The position numbers and the translations under genes were made by a program. The notes beneath the pieces are model-generated. The model was not told the origin of the DNA, searched no databases, and was given only the letters and a program-made list of their open reading frames with translations. From Kiritimatiellia bacterium (GTDB lineage: Bacteria; Verrucomicrobiota; Kiritimatiellia; CAIQIC01; JAGNIJ01): 64,000 nt of DNA. Positions 54,601 through 62,457 of this stretch are shown here, piece after piece (position 1 is the first letter of the stretch; each line of letters opens with the position of its first letter). The stretch is from assembly GCA_018001225.1 (NCBI GenBank), contig JAGNIJ010000016.1:1-64000 (forward strand), given 5' to 3'.

Positions 54601-57600
54601 ATCGCCAAGTTCGACAGCGCGGGCACACACCAGTGGACGCATTTCTTCGGCTCCTCGTTCAGCGATTACGGCAACGGCGTGCATGTCGGGAGCGACGGCT
54701 TCGTCTACATGGCGGGGACCACGTACGGCGCGTTCGAGGGGCAGACCAACACGGGCGGGGCCGATTTCTTCGCCGCGAAATTCTCGGCGGACGGGACACT
54801 GGCCTGGACACGGATCTGGGGCTCGACCAGCAACGACCATGCGCGCGGCGTCGGGCCCGGCCCGTCGGGCAGCGTGATGTTCGGCGGCTTCACGGCCGGT
54901 GCGCTGGGCGGGCAGACCAACATCGGCGGCAACGATTTCCTCGCGGCCCGACTCTCCACCGCGACGGGCACGAGCCTCTGGACGCGCATCTGGGGCTCGG
55001 CGCAGGACGACTACCCCGAGGACCTCGCGTCGGACACGCGCGGCAACACCTACCTGTTGGGATTCACCGCGGGCGCCTTTCACGGCCAGACGAATGCCGG
55101 CTACGCGGACTTTGCCATGACCAAGCTCAATGCAGGCGGGACGGCCGCCTGGACGCGGATCTGGGGCTCGCCCACGAACGACTACGGGCTGGGCGTCTGC
55201 CTCGACGGCGAGGGCAACGTCTACGCGGCCGGCTACACGACCGGCGCCCTGGACGGTCAGCCAAACAGCGGCTGGTACGACGCGGCCGTGTCCGCGTTCA
55301 CGCCGTCGGGGACGCGGACGTGGACGCGGCTGTTCGGCGGGGTGAACGGCGATTACGCGATGGAGGCGGCCGCCGACGGCGCGCAGAACCTGTTCGTGGT
55401 CGGCACCACGTACAACGCGCTGTTCGGCCAGTCCCTGAACGGCGGCGCGGACCTGATGCTCGTCAAGCTCTCGACGCGCGGCGAGACGTTCACGCTGGAC
55501 GTGCAGTCCGTGAACCCGGACGCCGGCGTGCCGGTGATCGTCACGCCGGACGAGCGCTCGGGCATCGTGACCGGGACCACGCCGTTCGCGCAGGCGTACC
55601 TCGAAAACACCCGCGTCACGCTCTCCGCGCCGGCGAACGTGGGCGCGGCGCGGTTCGATCGATGGGAGGTGGACGGCGTGCCGCAGGGCTCGAACCGCTC
55701 GGTCGCGGTGATGCTCTCCGCCGACCGCGGCGCCGTCGCGTACTTCGAGGGCTCGTCCGCCGGCGGCGACCTGGTCTTCGGGTCCGGCGACGACGAGTTT
55801 GCCGGCGGCCTTTGCACGGCCGGCGACGGCTCGGTCTACGTGACGGGGTACGGCGACGGCGAGTTCGGCGGGCAGACCAACGCAGGGCTTTTCGACGCCT
55901 GCCTGCGCAAGTACTCCGCGGCCGGCGTATTGCAGTGGACGCGGCTCTGGGGCGGCGCATCCTACGACTACGGGCAGGCCGTCGCGGCCGCGCCCGACAG
56001 CGGCGCGTACGTGGCCGGCTACACCTACGGCGCGTTCGACGGGCAGACGAACTCCGGGTCGCTGGATCTCTTCCTTTCCCGTTTCGACGCCGCGGGCGCG
56101 CGGCAGTGGACCCGGGTCTGGGGTTCCGCCGGGTGGGACTACGGCGCCGCCGTCGCGGTCGCGCCGGATAGCAATATCTACGTCGCCGGGTTCGCCTTCG
56201 GGGCGCTGGACGGCCAGACCAACCAGGGCGGCGCGGACTTCCTGCTCTCGAAATTCAACCCGTCCGGCACGCGGCTGTGGACGCGGCTCTGGGGCTCGGC
56301 GGACGACGACATGGGCCGCGGGCTTTGCGTGGATGGCGACGGCGACATATTCGTAACCGGCTCGTCCGCAGGCGATTTTGACGGCGTCGTGAACTCCGGC
56401 CGGTACGACATCGTGCTGACCAAGCTGAACGATGCCGGCACGCGGCTGTGGACGCAGAGCCGGGGCTCGTCCGCGTCGGAGGCCGCCTTCGGCGTGGCGG
56501 CCGATGCGTCGGGCAACCTCTACGTCGCCGGCTCGACGGACGGGTCGCTCGGCGGGGAACCGCACGCGGGCGGAACCGATTTGTGTCTCGTGAAATTCGA
56601 CGCGGACGGAACCCCGCAATGGACGCGCGTCTGGGGCTCGACCGCGGCGGACCACGGCAGCGGCGTCGCCGTGGACGAGGCCGGGCGCGCCCTGGTCTGC
56701 GGGTACGCGGAAGGTTCGATTCGCGGCGCGGAATTCCTCGGCGTCCGCGACCTGTGTCTCACTCGCTTCGATTCGTTCGGCTATCCCGAGTGGACCCGGC
56801 TGTGGGGTTCGGAGGAGACCGACGAGGCCACCGGCGTCGCGCTCGCCGGTGGCGGGACCGTCTGGGTGGCCGGCACGACCGAGGGCTCGTTCGGCGGGCA
56901 GACCAACCAGGGCGGCGCGGACATCTGCCTGACCCGCTTCGACGGCGGGGCCTACACGGGCGCGCTCTCCACGGTCTGGGGCGAGACCCTCTACACGGGC
57001 GTCCAGACCGGCGCCGTGCGCGTGCTGCTCTTGAGCTACCTGCACGGCACCGAGGTGGACTGGGCCGAGCGCGGCACGCCCGGACCGTTCCAATTCGATG
57101 CGCTACCGAACGACACGTGGTACGAGCTCTTCGCGTTCCGGGACGTGAACAACAACGGCTTCTGGAACTACGGGGAACCCGTGGGCTACTACGAGCGCAA
57201 TCCGTTCCGGCCCGCGGCGAACATGACCAACGTACTCGTGCGGCTGGAGGAGCCCGACAACGACCAGGACGGCCTGTCCGACACGTACGAGGAAACCGTC
57301 ACCGGCACCGACCCAGACGATCCGGACACCGATGACGACGGCCTGTCCGACGGCTACGAGATCGGCACCGGCTCGAACCCGCTCAACCCGGCCTCGCACG
57401 CCGTGCACGACGGGCCCATCCGCGAGTGGACCGTGATCCGCCCCTCCACCAACACGGCCTGGGGGCTCCAGGCCAACGGCCTGGCCGTGGACGCGGATAA
57501 CCGGCCCGTGCTGGCCGGCGACAGCCATGAATCCGTCGAGGGCGCGCCCGCGCTCGGGTCGCAGGACATTCTGCTCAATGCCTACGGAGCGAATCCAAGC

Positions 57601-58941
57601 AGCCTGTGGGTCCGGCTGCTCGGGGGCACGGGCCACGATTCCGGCCAGCGCCTGGCCAGCGCGGCCGGGGGCGGGTTCGCCGTCGCGGGCACGACGTACA
57701 GCGCGTTCGGCGGCCAGACCAACTCCGGCGCGGGCGACCTGTGCCTGGTGCTCGTCAACGCCACGGGGACCGTCCAGTGGGTGCGGATCTGGGGCTCGGC
57801 CGCGCTCGACGCCGGGGCGGACGTGGCGGCGGACGGCTCGGGAAACTTCTACGTCGCGGGCCTCACGGAGGGCGCGTGGGACGGGCAGACGAACGCCGGG
57901 GGCTCGGACCTGTGCCTGTCCAAGTACGACGCCGGCGGGACGCGGCAGTGGACCAGGATCTGGGGCTCCTCCGCCAACGAAACCGCGGGCGGCGTGGGCG
58001 TGGATGACTCCGGCCACGCGTACGTCGCCGGGTACACGTACGGTTCGTTCGACGGGCAGCTCAACAGCGGGATCGTCGCCGTGTGCGTCACCAAGTTCGA
58101 CGGCGACGGGCAGAAACTGTGGACGCGCATCCGGGGGCCGGAGACGGCGGCCCAGGCGATGGACATCGCGGTGTCCGGCGACGGCATGGCGTACGCGGCG
58201 GGTTATGTCTACGGCGGGGCGGACGGCCAGCCGGCGGTCGGCAACGACGACCTGCTGGCGATGGCCTTCGACGCGGCGGGGAACTGGCGCTGGACGCGCG
58301 TCTGGGGCTCGCCCGCGCAGGAAACCGGGTACGGCGCGGCGCTGGACAACGCGGGGAACCTGTACGTCGTCGGGCGCACGCACGGCGATTTCGGAGGGCA
58401 GACCAACGCGAGCCATATGTTCGACGCCTGCGTCAGCAAGTTCGGGCCGGACGGCAGCCGGTGGTGGGACCGGATCTGGGGCAGCGCGTCGTGGGACCAG
58501 GCGTCCGACGTCGCGCCGGATGCGTTCGGGAACGTGTACGTCTGCGGGTTCACCGCGGGCGCGTTCGACGGCCAAACCAACGCCGGCGGGACCGCGACGT
58601 TCCTGACCAAGTTCGGCCCCGGCGCCGCGCAAGACAGCGACGGGGACGGCTTGCCGGACCGCGACGAGCAGACCACGGGCACGGACCCGGCCGATTTCGG
58701 CTCCAGCCTGCACATGATGGCCCAGGCAGCCCCCTACTCCACCAACGGCTGGCTCGTGCGCTGGGCGAGCGTATCCCAGCGGGTGTACCGCCTCGACCGC
58801 GCGACCAACCTGGTCAGCGGCGCCTGGACGATGGTCGCCACCAATCTCCCCGCCGTTCCCCCGGTCAACATCCACACGGACACGACCGCGGTCGGCGTCA
58901 ATCCCCGGTTCTACCGGGTCCACGGCGCACAGGCGCCGTGA
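51610..58941 (+). CDS. 2443-aa exported protein with three predicted seven-bladed SBBP propellers
   Basis: ATG 51610 follows GGGAGA and gives a signal peptide cut after G-A-R-A-Q. After an N-terminal domain (about 25-270) come a divergent InlB-like beta repeat (about 273-356), a CARDB-type domain (about 366-488), two more InlB-like repeats, a second CARDB-type domain (about 677-800), a fourth InlB-like repeat, propeller 1 (897-1292), a fifth InlB-like repeat, propeller 2 (1387-1779), a linking beta domain and two TSP3-like D-x-D-x-D-G-L-S-D repeats (about 1880-1925), propeller 3 (about 1937-2337), one more TSP3-like repeat and a C-terminal module ending F-Y-R-V-H. Blades follow R-I-W-G-S...G-N-x-Y-V-A-G-x-T...F-D-G-Q-T-N...K-F. 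It is likely a surface or secreted adhesin; no catalytic site is seen. Confidence 0.85.
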   Translation: MKSFFRSLIASVLFAAASGARAQDIWISNGLPPSAEGYLAVRVSLGGNCYSGLVGTATGPASFLFEFATFFSVTNDWAFTADAPPVNLGGNQVQCTGTLAGALGPVQYDLRAWIPAGETTLYRRWTFTRAGGIGDLRCFAYVDEDVGWVLDDVFIPVGTYAGGNLELHTVDQATRVGLSQGVLKTDERNVTWAGWHAARFPDLYDHIGNEGGTNFPPDGFIDTNTLPRIAATSPPEYGPSDVTSALAYDVNPAATQAVFTAVLGSIPHFDYYTLTVQSQDPSSGAAVTVSPADNDGSGDGSTPFARTYVAGKAVTLTAAASTGTNTFSRWLLDGADQGTNRALVVTVSTNRTATAVFGGGGAATNLLPDLAVRSFRADNTLINAGEPFWVEASITNYGPGAAGACHARLYITPSNDFSLQDDFLVGRIPIPALTANTGAWVRWTFTAPHFPFLSNAVWTIVHVDSDSEVVETNENNTFKTVSPFYSILAATGSVRVLSVFSSNPDVDVGLGVLPPDKNGDADGPTTVTRGYATNTTVSLTAPAFADGNPFDRWLLNGADAGYNVLLTVPLSSNQTARAVYGLAATLSVSSQTPDGGVAVEVAPADRNGNADGVTPFGRSYTSNLTAVLTAPETADGKPFSHWLLDGTNQGASRILNAALATGASHSATAVYSVTGALPDLVWSGHAWRTNALREGDAFWVNCIITNAGPGAAGASHATFHLSPGNDWDLTDDFCAGEQLVGAMGPGGAQSVRWEFTMPDLGSGTYTQWVLVDVDCRGEVDESNEASPYKGGQTLLVSDGAATGRTLTVLSHSPDAGIVIGVAPADLSGESTGTTAFTRTYTNGASVTLTAPSNAGAQAFYRWLLDEATADTNRSVAVILSTNRTARAVYGPAVGHAILWGSATNEFGRAVRADAEGSVYTLGYGYGPLDGQTNAGDSDIFIRKFGPDGSGVWTRVFGSAGHDEPEELCLDGDANLYVVGYAEGAFHGESYAGSRDAFIAKFDSAGTHQWTHFFGSSFSDYGNGVHVGSDGFVYMAGTTYGAFEGQTNTGGADFFAAKFSADGTLAWTRIWGSTSNDHARGVGPGPSGSVMFGGFTAGALGGQTNIGGNDFLAARLSTATGTSLWTRIWGSAQDDYPEDLASDTRGNTYLLGFTAGAFHGQTNAGYADFAMTKLNAGGTAAWTRIWGSPTNDYGLGVCLDGEGNVYAAGYTTGALDGQPNSGWYDAAVSAFTPSGTRTWTRLFGGVNGDYAMEAAADGAQNLFVVGTTYNALFGQSLNGGADLMLVKLSTRGETFTLDVQSVNPDAGVPVIVTPDERSGIVTGTTPFAQAYLENTRVTLSAPANVGAARFDRWEVDGVPQGSNRSVAVMLSADRGAVAYFEGSSAGGDLVFGSGDDEFAGGLCTAGDGSVYVTGYGDGEFGGQTNAGLFDACLRKYSAAGVLQWTRLWGGASYDYGQAVAAAPDSGAYVAGYTYGAFDGQTNSGSLDLFLSRFDAAGARQWTRVWGSAGWDYGAAVAVAPDSNIYVAGFAFGALDGQTNQGGADFLLSKFNPSGTRLWTRLWGSADDDMGRGLCVDGDGDIFVTGSSAGDFDGVVNSGRYDIVLTKLNDAGTRLWTQSRGSSASEAAFGVAADASGNLYVAGSTDGSLGGEPHAGGTDLCLVKFDADGTPQWTRVWGSTAADHGSGVAVDEAGRALVCGYAEGSIRGAEFLGVRDLCLTRFDSFGYPEWTRLWGSEETDEATGVALAGGGTVWVAGTTEGSFGGQTNQGGADICLTRFDGGAYTGALSTVWGETLYTGVQTGAVRVLLLSYLHGTEVDWAERGTPGPFQFDALPNDTWYELFAFRDVNNNGFWNYGEPVGYYERNPFRPAANMTNVLVRLEEPDNDQDGLSDTYEETVTGTDPDDPDTDDDGLSDGYEIGTGSNPLNPASHAVHDGPIREWTVIRPSTNTAWGLQANGLAVDADNRPVLAGDSHESVEGAPALGSQDILLNAYGANPSSLWVRLLGGTGHDSGQRLASAAGGGFAVAGTTYSAFGGQTNSGAGDLCLVLVNATGTVQWVRIWGSAALDAGADVAADGSGNFYVAGLTEGAWDGQTNAGGSDLCLSKYDAGGTRQWTRIWGSSANETAGGVGVDDSGHAYVAGYTYGSFDGQLNSGIVAVCVTKFDGDGQKLWTRIRGPETAAQAMDIAVSGDGMAYAAGYVYGGADGQPAVGNDDLLAMAFDAAGNWRWTRVWGSPAQETGYGAALDNAGNLYVVGRTHGDFGGQTNASHMFDACVSKFGPDGSRWWDRIWGSASWDQASDVAPDAFGNVYVCGFTAGAFDGQTNAGGTATFLTKFGPGAAQDSDGDGLPDRDEQTTGTDPADFGSSLHMMAQAAPYSTNGWLVRWASVSQRVYRLDRATNLVSGAWTMVATNLPAVPPVNIHTDTTAVGVNPRFYRVHGAQAP
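54298..55485 (+). repeat. Seven SBBP repeats, propeller block 1
   Basis: Seven units of about 57 residues, each with W-G-S or F-G-S, a G-x-x-Y-x-x-G strand and a Q-W-T-like end. The DNA of the units is diverged. Confidence 0.85.
55768..56946 (+). repeat. Seven SBBP repeats, propeller block 2
   Basis: Seven units of about 56 residues, the first beginning D-L-V-F-G-S and the last ending C-L-T-R-F-D-G-G. Confidence 0.85.
57418..58620 (+). repeat. Seven SBBP repeats, propeller block 3
   Basis: Seven units; the first (I-R-E-W-T-V-I-R-P-S) is the most degraded, the rest follow the consensus. The block ends F-L-T-K-F-G-P-G and is followed by a TSP3-like repeat. Confidence 0.8.
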
Positions 58942-58989
58942 GGCAGAGGCGTCGCTGGCGACGCCCGCGGGCGCCGACAAGCGGCGCCC
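58921..58989. terminator. Three consecutive perfect hairpins
   Basis: CACGGCGC/GCGCCGTG (58921-58940, overlapping the stop codon), GGCGTCGC/GCGACGCC (58948-58965) and GGGCGCCG/CGGCGCCC (58969-58989). They should terminate the propeller-protein transcript. The rest of the 258-nt gap to 59199 holds imperfect GC-rich repeats and a promoter. Confidence 0.65.
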
Positions 58990-59154
58990 CTACATGACTG
59001 ATACCAAATCCGGGTAAATGCGGGTAGATTTCGGGCTCGCAGGAGCTCGCCCCTCCATGATTCCTGCCACTGGAGGGCGGAGCTCTGCGACGCCGTTCGT
59101 ACCGCCTCTCGCCCGTACCTGGTATGACGCATTACGCCGTGAGAGCGGTTGTCC

Positions 59155-59183
59155 TTGTGGGCCGGCCCGCGGAGTGGTAGGTA
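59155..59183 (+). promoter_or_regulatory. Candidate promoter of the SGNH gene
   Basis: TTGTGG (59155-59160), 17-nt spacer, TAGGTA (59178-59183), 16 nt before ATG 59200. The -35 is the same hexamer as at 12230. Confidence 0.4.
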
Positions 59184-59199
59184 TGGCGCCCGGACGGCT

Positions 59200-60279
59200 A
59201 TGAAAACCTTCCTGAAGAAGCTCGGCGTCACAATGGCTGGGATTGCCGTGCCCCTGCTGATCCTGGAGATCGCCATGCGCCTGGCCGGCGCGGGCCAGGC
59301 CCCCTCGCTCGGAAAGAACTACGACCGCAGCCGGTTCCGCTACCGGCCGTCCGGCGCGCGGCAGAATCCCTGGGCCCAGGGCGCGACGAACGTGCTGCGG
59401 ATCGCGGTGATCGGCGACTCGATCAGCAACGGCGCGGGCGTGCAGAAGGACGACACCTACGGCTTCCGGCTCGGTCGCTTCCTGAACATGAACGAGGGCC
59501 AGACGCCGGCCGAGGTGCGCGTCTACGCCAAGGGCGGCACGTCCACCTACATGCAGTTGGATTTTCTGGAGGAGGCGCTCAAGTACGATCCCGACGTCGT
59601 CATCCTGGGCATCTGCCTCAACGACACGGAGGACTGGACGCGGCCCAAGGACTTCATGCGCTGGCGGGACGAGCGCATGCCCCGGGTGCCCGGTCCGAAA
59701 CTGGCCTTCCTGCTCAAGCACTCGCGCGCGCTGAACTGGATCTACAGGAAGGCCGAGGACCGGCGCTGCAACGCGGCGTTCCTGCGGAGCTTCGAAAAAC
59801 TGTACGACCCGGAGTATTCCGGCTGGAAGCGGTTCACCCGCGCCCTCCACGAATTCCAGACGCGCTGCCGCTCCCGCGGGATCACGTTCGTGGCCGTGAT
59901 CTTCCCCGAGTTGAGCCGGGTGGACGACTATCCGTTCGATTACGTGCACGAGCGCATCCGCGCCGCGCTGGCGGAGGAGCAGGCCTATACTCTTGATCTC
60001 CTGCCCGATTTCCGCGGCAAGAACCCGGACCGGCTCCAGGCCGTTCCGAACATCGACGGGCACCCGAACGAAATCGGGCACCGCATCGCGGCGGAGTCCA
60101 TTTTCGAGTTCCTGCTGGCCAACCGGCTGATCGATCCGGGCTACCTCCCCGTGCACCGGACGGGCGACGGGAACGCCTTCTGGAAACGCGTGGCGGATCG
60201 CATGCAGAACCCGGCGGGCGAGGCGGAGCGGACGGACAACGTGGACCCCTCCGTCATGGTGGATCCCCAGGAAGAGTGA
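59200..60279 (+). CDS. Membrane-anchored SGNH hydrolase
   Basis: 359 aa from ATG 59200, which gives an uncleaved or signal-type hydrophobic N-terminus (about 8-26). SGNH blocks: V-I-G-D-S-I-S-N-G with catalytic S74, the Gly of A-K-G-G-T-S, N in L-N-D-T-E-D, and D286-G-H288-P-N near the end. Members are esterases or O-acetyl transfer/removal enzymes on lipids and glycans. A basic middle part and an unrelated acidic tail (about 320-359) are specific to this protein. It lies 17 nt before a small coiled-coil gene. Confidence 0.82.
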   Translation: MKTFLKKLGVTMAGIAVPLLILEIAMRLAGAGQAPSLGKNYDRSRFRYRPSGARQNPWAQGATNVLRIAVIGDSISNGAGVQKDDTYGFRLGRFLNMNEGQTPAEVRVYAKGGTSTYMQLDFLEEALKYDPDVVILGICLNDTEDWTRPKDFMRWRDERMPRVPGPKLAFLLKHSRALNWIYRKAEDRRCNAAFLRSFEKLYDPEYSGWKRFTRALHEFQTRCRSRGITFVAVIFPELSRVDDYPFDYVHERIRAALAEEQAYTLDLLPDFRGKNPDRLQAVPNIDGHPNEIGHRIAAESIFEFLLANRLIDPGYLPVHRTGDGNAFWKRVADRMQNPAGEAERTDNVDPSVMVDPQEE

Positions 60280-60295
60280 AATGGGAGGAAGAAAC

Positions 60296-60619
60296 ATGAA
60301 AAGCCGATGGATGCTCACGGGATTGGTCCTGGCGGCCCTGGCGCTGGCCGCACCGGCGCAGGAGGCCGCGCCCGCGGATCCGACGGCCGCGCTGGCGCAG
60401 CGTCTGGACCAGTTGAGCCAGAAGCTGTCCGAACAACTCCAGGCCCTGGACAGGGCCGTCAAGGAAATCCAGGAACGCCTGGGCGATTCCTTCGGGCGGC
60501 CGACGGCGTTCAATTCCGTCGAGCGCCGGCTCGAGGACATCGAGAAGCGGCTGGACCGGCTGGAGCGGGATCTCGACGACCTGGGCGACCAGTTGCGCAG
60601 ACTCGATCGCGGCCGGTAA
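60296..60619 (+). CDS. Small exported coiled-coil protein
   Basis: 107 aa; ATG 60296 is preferred over ATG 60281 because GGGAGGA lies 6 nt upstream. Signal peptide (M-K-S-R-W-M-L-T-G-L-V-L-A-A-L-A-L-A, cut near A-P-A-Q). The rest is one or two long heptad helices: L-A-Q-R-L-D-Q-L-S-Q-K-L and V-E-R-R-L-E-D-I-E-K-R-L-D-R-L-E. It has the same size class and helix sequence style as the protein at 31694-32077, and neither has a lipobox. Likely a periplasmic oligomer. Confidence 0.75.
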   Translation: MKSRWMLTGLVLAALALAAPAQEAAPADPTAALAQRLDQLSQKLSEQLQALDRAVKEIQERLGDSFGRPTAFNSVERRLEDIEKRLDRLERDLDDLGDQLRRLDRGR

Positions 60620-60634
60620 TCCGAACGGGTTTGA

Positions 60635-60720
60635 ACCACAGAGGTCGCAGAGGGCTCGGAGGACAACCGATGGGTTCTCGACGACTTCCCGCCTCTGTGT
60701 TCCTCTGCGCCCTCTGTGGT
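60635..60720. repeat. Intergenic inverted repeat, family D
   Basis: ACCACAGAGGTCGCAGAGG (60635-60653) and CCTCTGCGCCCTCTGTGGT (60702-60720) match at 18 of 19 positions with a 48-nt loop. Located between convergent genes, 20 nt from the CDF stop. Near-identical sequences occur, to my knowledge, between genes in many environmental genomes. Confidence 0.8.
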
Positions 60721-60739
60721 AATTAAATCGGGACCGGTG

Positions 60740-61654
60740 CTAAGGCGCGGGCGTGCCCGCTCGCGCGAGGCCGATGGTGACGCGGCTGCCGCGGACCTGC
60801 TCCTCGATGTGGCGCCGCATCTGCTCGGCGACCTCGTGGATATCCCCCATCTTGCGGTCCGGGTGGAACTCCAGAAGGATATCGATGTACACGTCCGTCC
60901 CGGACCGGCGCGACCGGATGCCGTGCAACGCCTCGTAGTCGTCGAAGTAGCGCGCCAGCTCCCGCAGGATGACCAGCTGGTCGGACTCCTCGAGCGTGCG
61001 GTCCAGCAGGTCGGACACGGACGAGGAGAAGATCCCGAGCGCGGCCATCAGGATGGAGGCCGCGATCACGAGCGAGGACAGCGGGTCGATGTACTGGGCC
61101 CAGTGGAAGCGGCTCAAGGCCACGCTCAAGACCAGCGAGGACAGGATGAAGACGTTGGCCACGGCGCGGGTCAACAGCAGGCGGGCCTGGGAGGCCATCA
61201 AGGGGGACGCCTCCGCCTTCGCCATGCGCCAGCCGCGCAGGCCCAGCCGGCCGTTGATCACGGCATAGAGCAGCTGCGCCCCCATGCTGATCCATACGCC
61301 GAGCCCGCGGATGTGCGCCGGGTGCAGCATGTTCCGCACGGCGTTGCCGGTGATGATCAGCAGGCAGACGGTCATCAGCACGCCGACGAGCAGGCTGCCG
61401 AGGTTCTCCAGCTTGCCGAGCCCGTACTCGTAGGTCGCGCCGCCGCCCCGGTTGATCCGGCGGATGGCCAGCCAGGAGAGCAGCACGGCCAGGAACTCGA
61501 GGAAGGTCTTGAAGAAGTCGGCCAGCAGCACGGCCGAGTTGGCCGCGACCATGGCGCCGAGGGTGATGACGGTGTCGATCCCGCCGGTGATCATGCCGGT
61601 GCGGATGGCGGCCTCGCGCGCGGCGCCGCCGGAAGGCAGATGGGCTGTGCTCAT
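60740..61654 (-). CDS. Cation diffusion facilitator (CDF) family transporter, atypical
   Basis: 304 aa with six membrane helices and a C-terminal cytoplasmic ferredoxin-like domain (about 220-295) containing D-V-Y-I-D-I-L-L-E-F-H, the usual dimerising part of CDF proteins. The early motif L-L-A-D-F-F-K-T is in place of the common D-x-x-H/D-S. The helix-5 H-x-x-x-D metal motif is absent: the matching stretch reads L-L-L-T-R-A-V-A-N. It may move another substrate or have lost transport. It starts 19 nt after the tRNA on the same strand and could be cotranscribed with it. Confidence 0.8.
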   Translation of the reverse strand: MSTAHLPSGGAAREAAIRTGMITGGIDTVITLGAMVAANSAVLLADFFKTFLEFLAVLLSWLAIRRINRGGGATYEYGLGKLENLGSLLVGVLMTVCLLIITGNAVRNMLHPAHIRGLGVWISMGAQLLYAVINGRLGLRGWRMAKAEASPLMASQARLLLTRAVANVFILSSLVLSVALSRFHWAQYIDPLSSLVIAASILMAALGIFSSSVSDLLDRTLEESDQLVILRELARYFDDYEALHGIRSRRSGTDVYIDILLEFHPDRKMGDIHEVAEQMRRHIEEQVRGSRVTIGLARAGTPAP

Positions 61655-61673
61655 AGATGTCCTGCTGTCGATC

Positions 61674-61750
61674 TGGCACCCCGGCCGAGAGTTGAACTCG
61701 GGACCTCCGGATTAGGAATCCAGCGCTCTGTCCATCTGAGCTACCGGGGC
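61674..61750 (-). tRNA. tRNA-Arg (anticodon CCU)
   Basis: Cloverleaf on the minus strand from 61750: acceptor GCCCCGG with CCGGGGT, D arm GCTC/GAGC, anticodon arm CTGGA/TCCGG with loop TTCCTAA (anticodon CCT at 61716-61714), T arm CCGAG/CTCGG with loop TTCAACT. Discriminator G and an encoded CCA (61676-61674) end the gene. It reads AGG codons, rare in such GC-rich genes. Confidence 0.95.
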
Positions 61751-61769
61751 CACGGTCCGATCAGGGCGG

Positions 61770-61799
61770 ATAATGAAACGCCGGGCCCCGTTTTGGCAA
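61770..61799 (-). promoter_or_regulatory. Promoter of tRNA-Arg
   Basis: Minus strand TTGCCA (61799-61794), 18-nt spacer, CATTAT (61775-61770), 19 nt before the tRNA 5' end. Confidence 0.5.
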
Positions 61800-61825
61800 C
61801 ATCATAACGGGCCGGGCCGGCCCGG

Positions 61826-62215
61826 TCAGCGGTCCCCGGGATCCAGGGCCAGGCGGACGGCGCGCACCGTCTCGCCGCCGCAGGCCGCCCTCACGCGTTC
61901 GAGTACCTGCCGCTCCATGCGCTTGAGCTCCATGAGCCACGTCGGGTGGCTGACGAAGATGGTCAGGGTCTTGTTGTCCAGGTGCCCCGGCCGGGACCGC
62001 TTCGCCACATCGGGCCCGACGATGGAGGGCCAGTCGCGGCGCAGGCTCTCCATCCAGAACGGCGCGGCGAGGCCCATTTTCTTGACCACGCCGGGCAGGA
62101 CGTCCGAGAGGGAGGCCACGGCGAAATCCGGCGGCGGCGCGCGGCCCTCCAGGCGCAGGCGTTCGCGCTGCACCTCCCACGATCCCCGGTTGAAGCTCTT
62201 CCGTCGCCGAGCCAT
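61826..62215 (-). CDS. DUF721 / DciA-like protein
   Basis: 129 aa from ATG 62215 (M-A-R-R-R-K-S-F-N-R-G). The C-terminal half has W-x-S-I-V-G-P-D-V-A-K-R-S-R-P and L-x-I-F-V-S-H-P-T-W-L-M-E-L, the DUF721 core with the V-G-x-x-x-A-x-x-x-x-P start and a W-x-x-E/M-L helix. In other bacteria DciA binds and loads the replicative helicase DnaB. No replication gene is adjacent here. Basic N-terminus fits DNA binding. Confidence 0.75.
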   Translation of the reverse strand: MARRRKSFNRGSWEVQRERLRLEGRAPPPDFAVASLSDVLPGVVKKMGLAAPFWMESLRRDWPSIVGPDVAKRSRPGHLDNKTLTIFVSHPTWLMELKRMERQVLERVRAACGGETVRAVRLALDPGDR

Positions 62216-62276
62216 GGCGCGGCCATTGTCCCGCACGGGGCGCGCGGCGGCAAGCGGGGAAACCGCCCGGTCTTCT

Positions 62277-62352
62277 CCGGCGGCGGAGCGCCGGAGCTAC
62301 AGGCGGCCGGAACGTCGTCGCCAGTCCCGTAGTTCCGCCGCTCTGCCGGCGG
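62277..62352. repeat. Intergenic inverted repeat, family B, second copy
   Basis: CGGCGGAGCGCCGGAGCTAC (62281-62300) and GTAGTTCCGCCGCTCTGCCG (62329-62348) form the arms. Compared with 38037-38092 the arms keep the G-G-A-G-C-G and C-T-A-C-A-G cores while the stems carry compensating changes. Confidence 0.75.
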
Positions 62353-62403
62353 AAGAGTTCGCAGGCGGCGGCGAGCCGGAGTCCCGGGGTCGCAGATGCG
62401 GGC

Positions 62404-62431
62404 TTGTAGTTTCCCGTTTCTTTTCTACAAT
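62404..62431 (+). promoter_or_regulatory. Promoter of glgB
   Basis: TTGTAG (62404-62409), 16-nt pyrimidine-rich spacer, TACAAT (62426-62431), 26 nt before ATG 62458, with GTGAGGG as ribosome site between. Confidence 0.6.
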
Positions 62432-62457
62432 GCAGCCACTCTTGTGAGGGACCCGAC

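Noticed and set aside
51463..57093. 1876-aa open frame antisense to the propeller protein
   Set aside because: High-GC shadow frame: Arg, Ala, Val and Gly rich with no fold-like pattern, exactly mirroring codon positions of the SBBP repeats.
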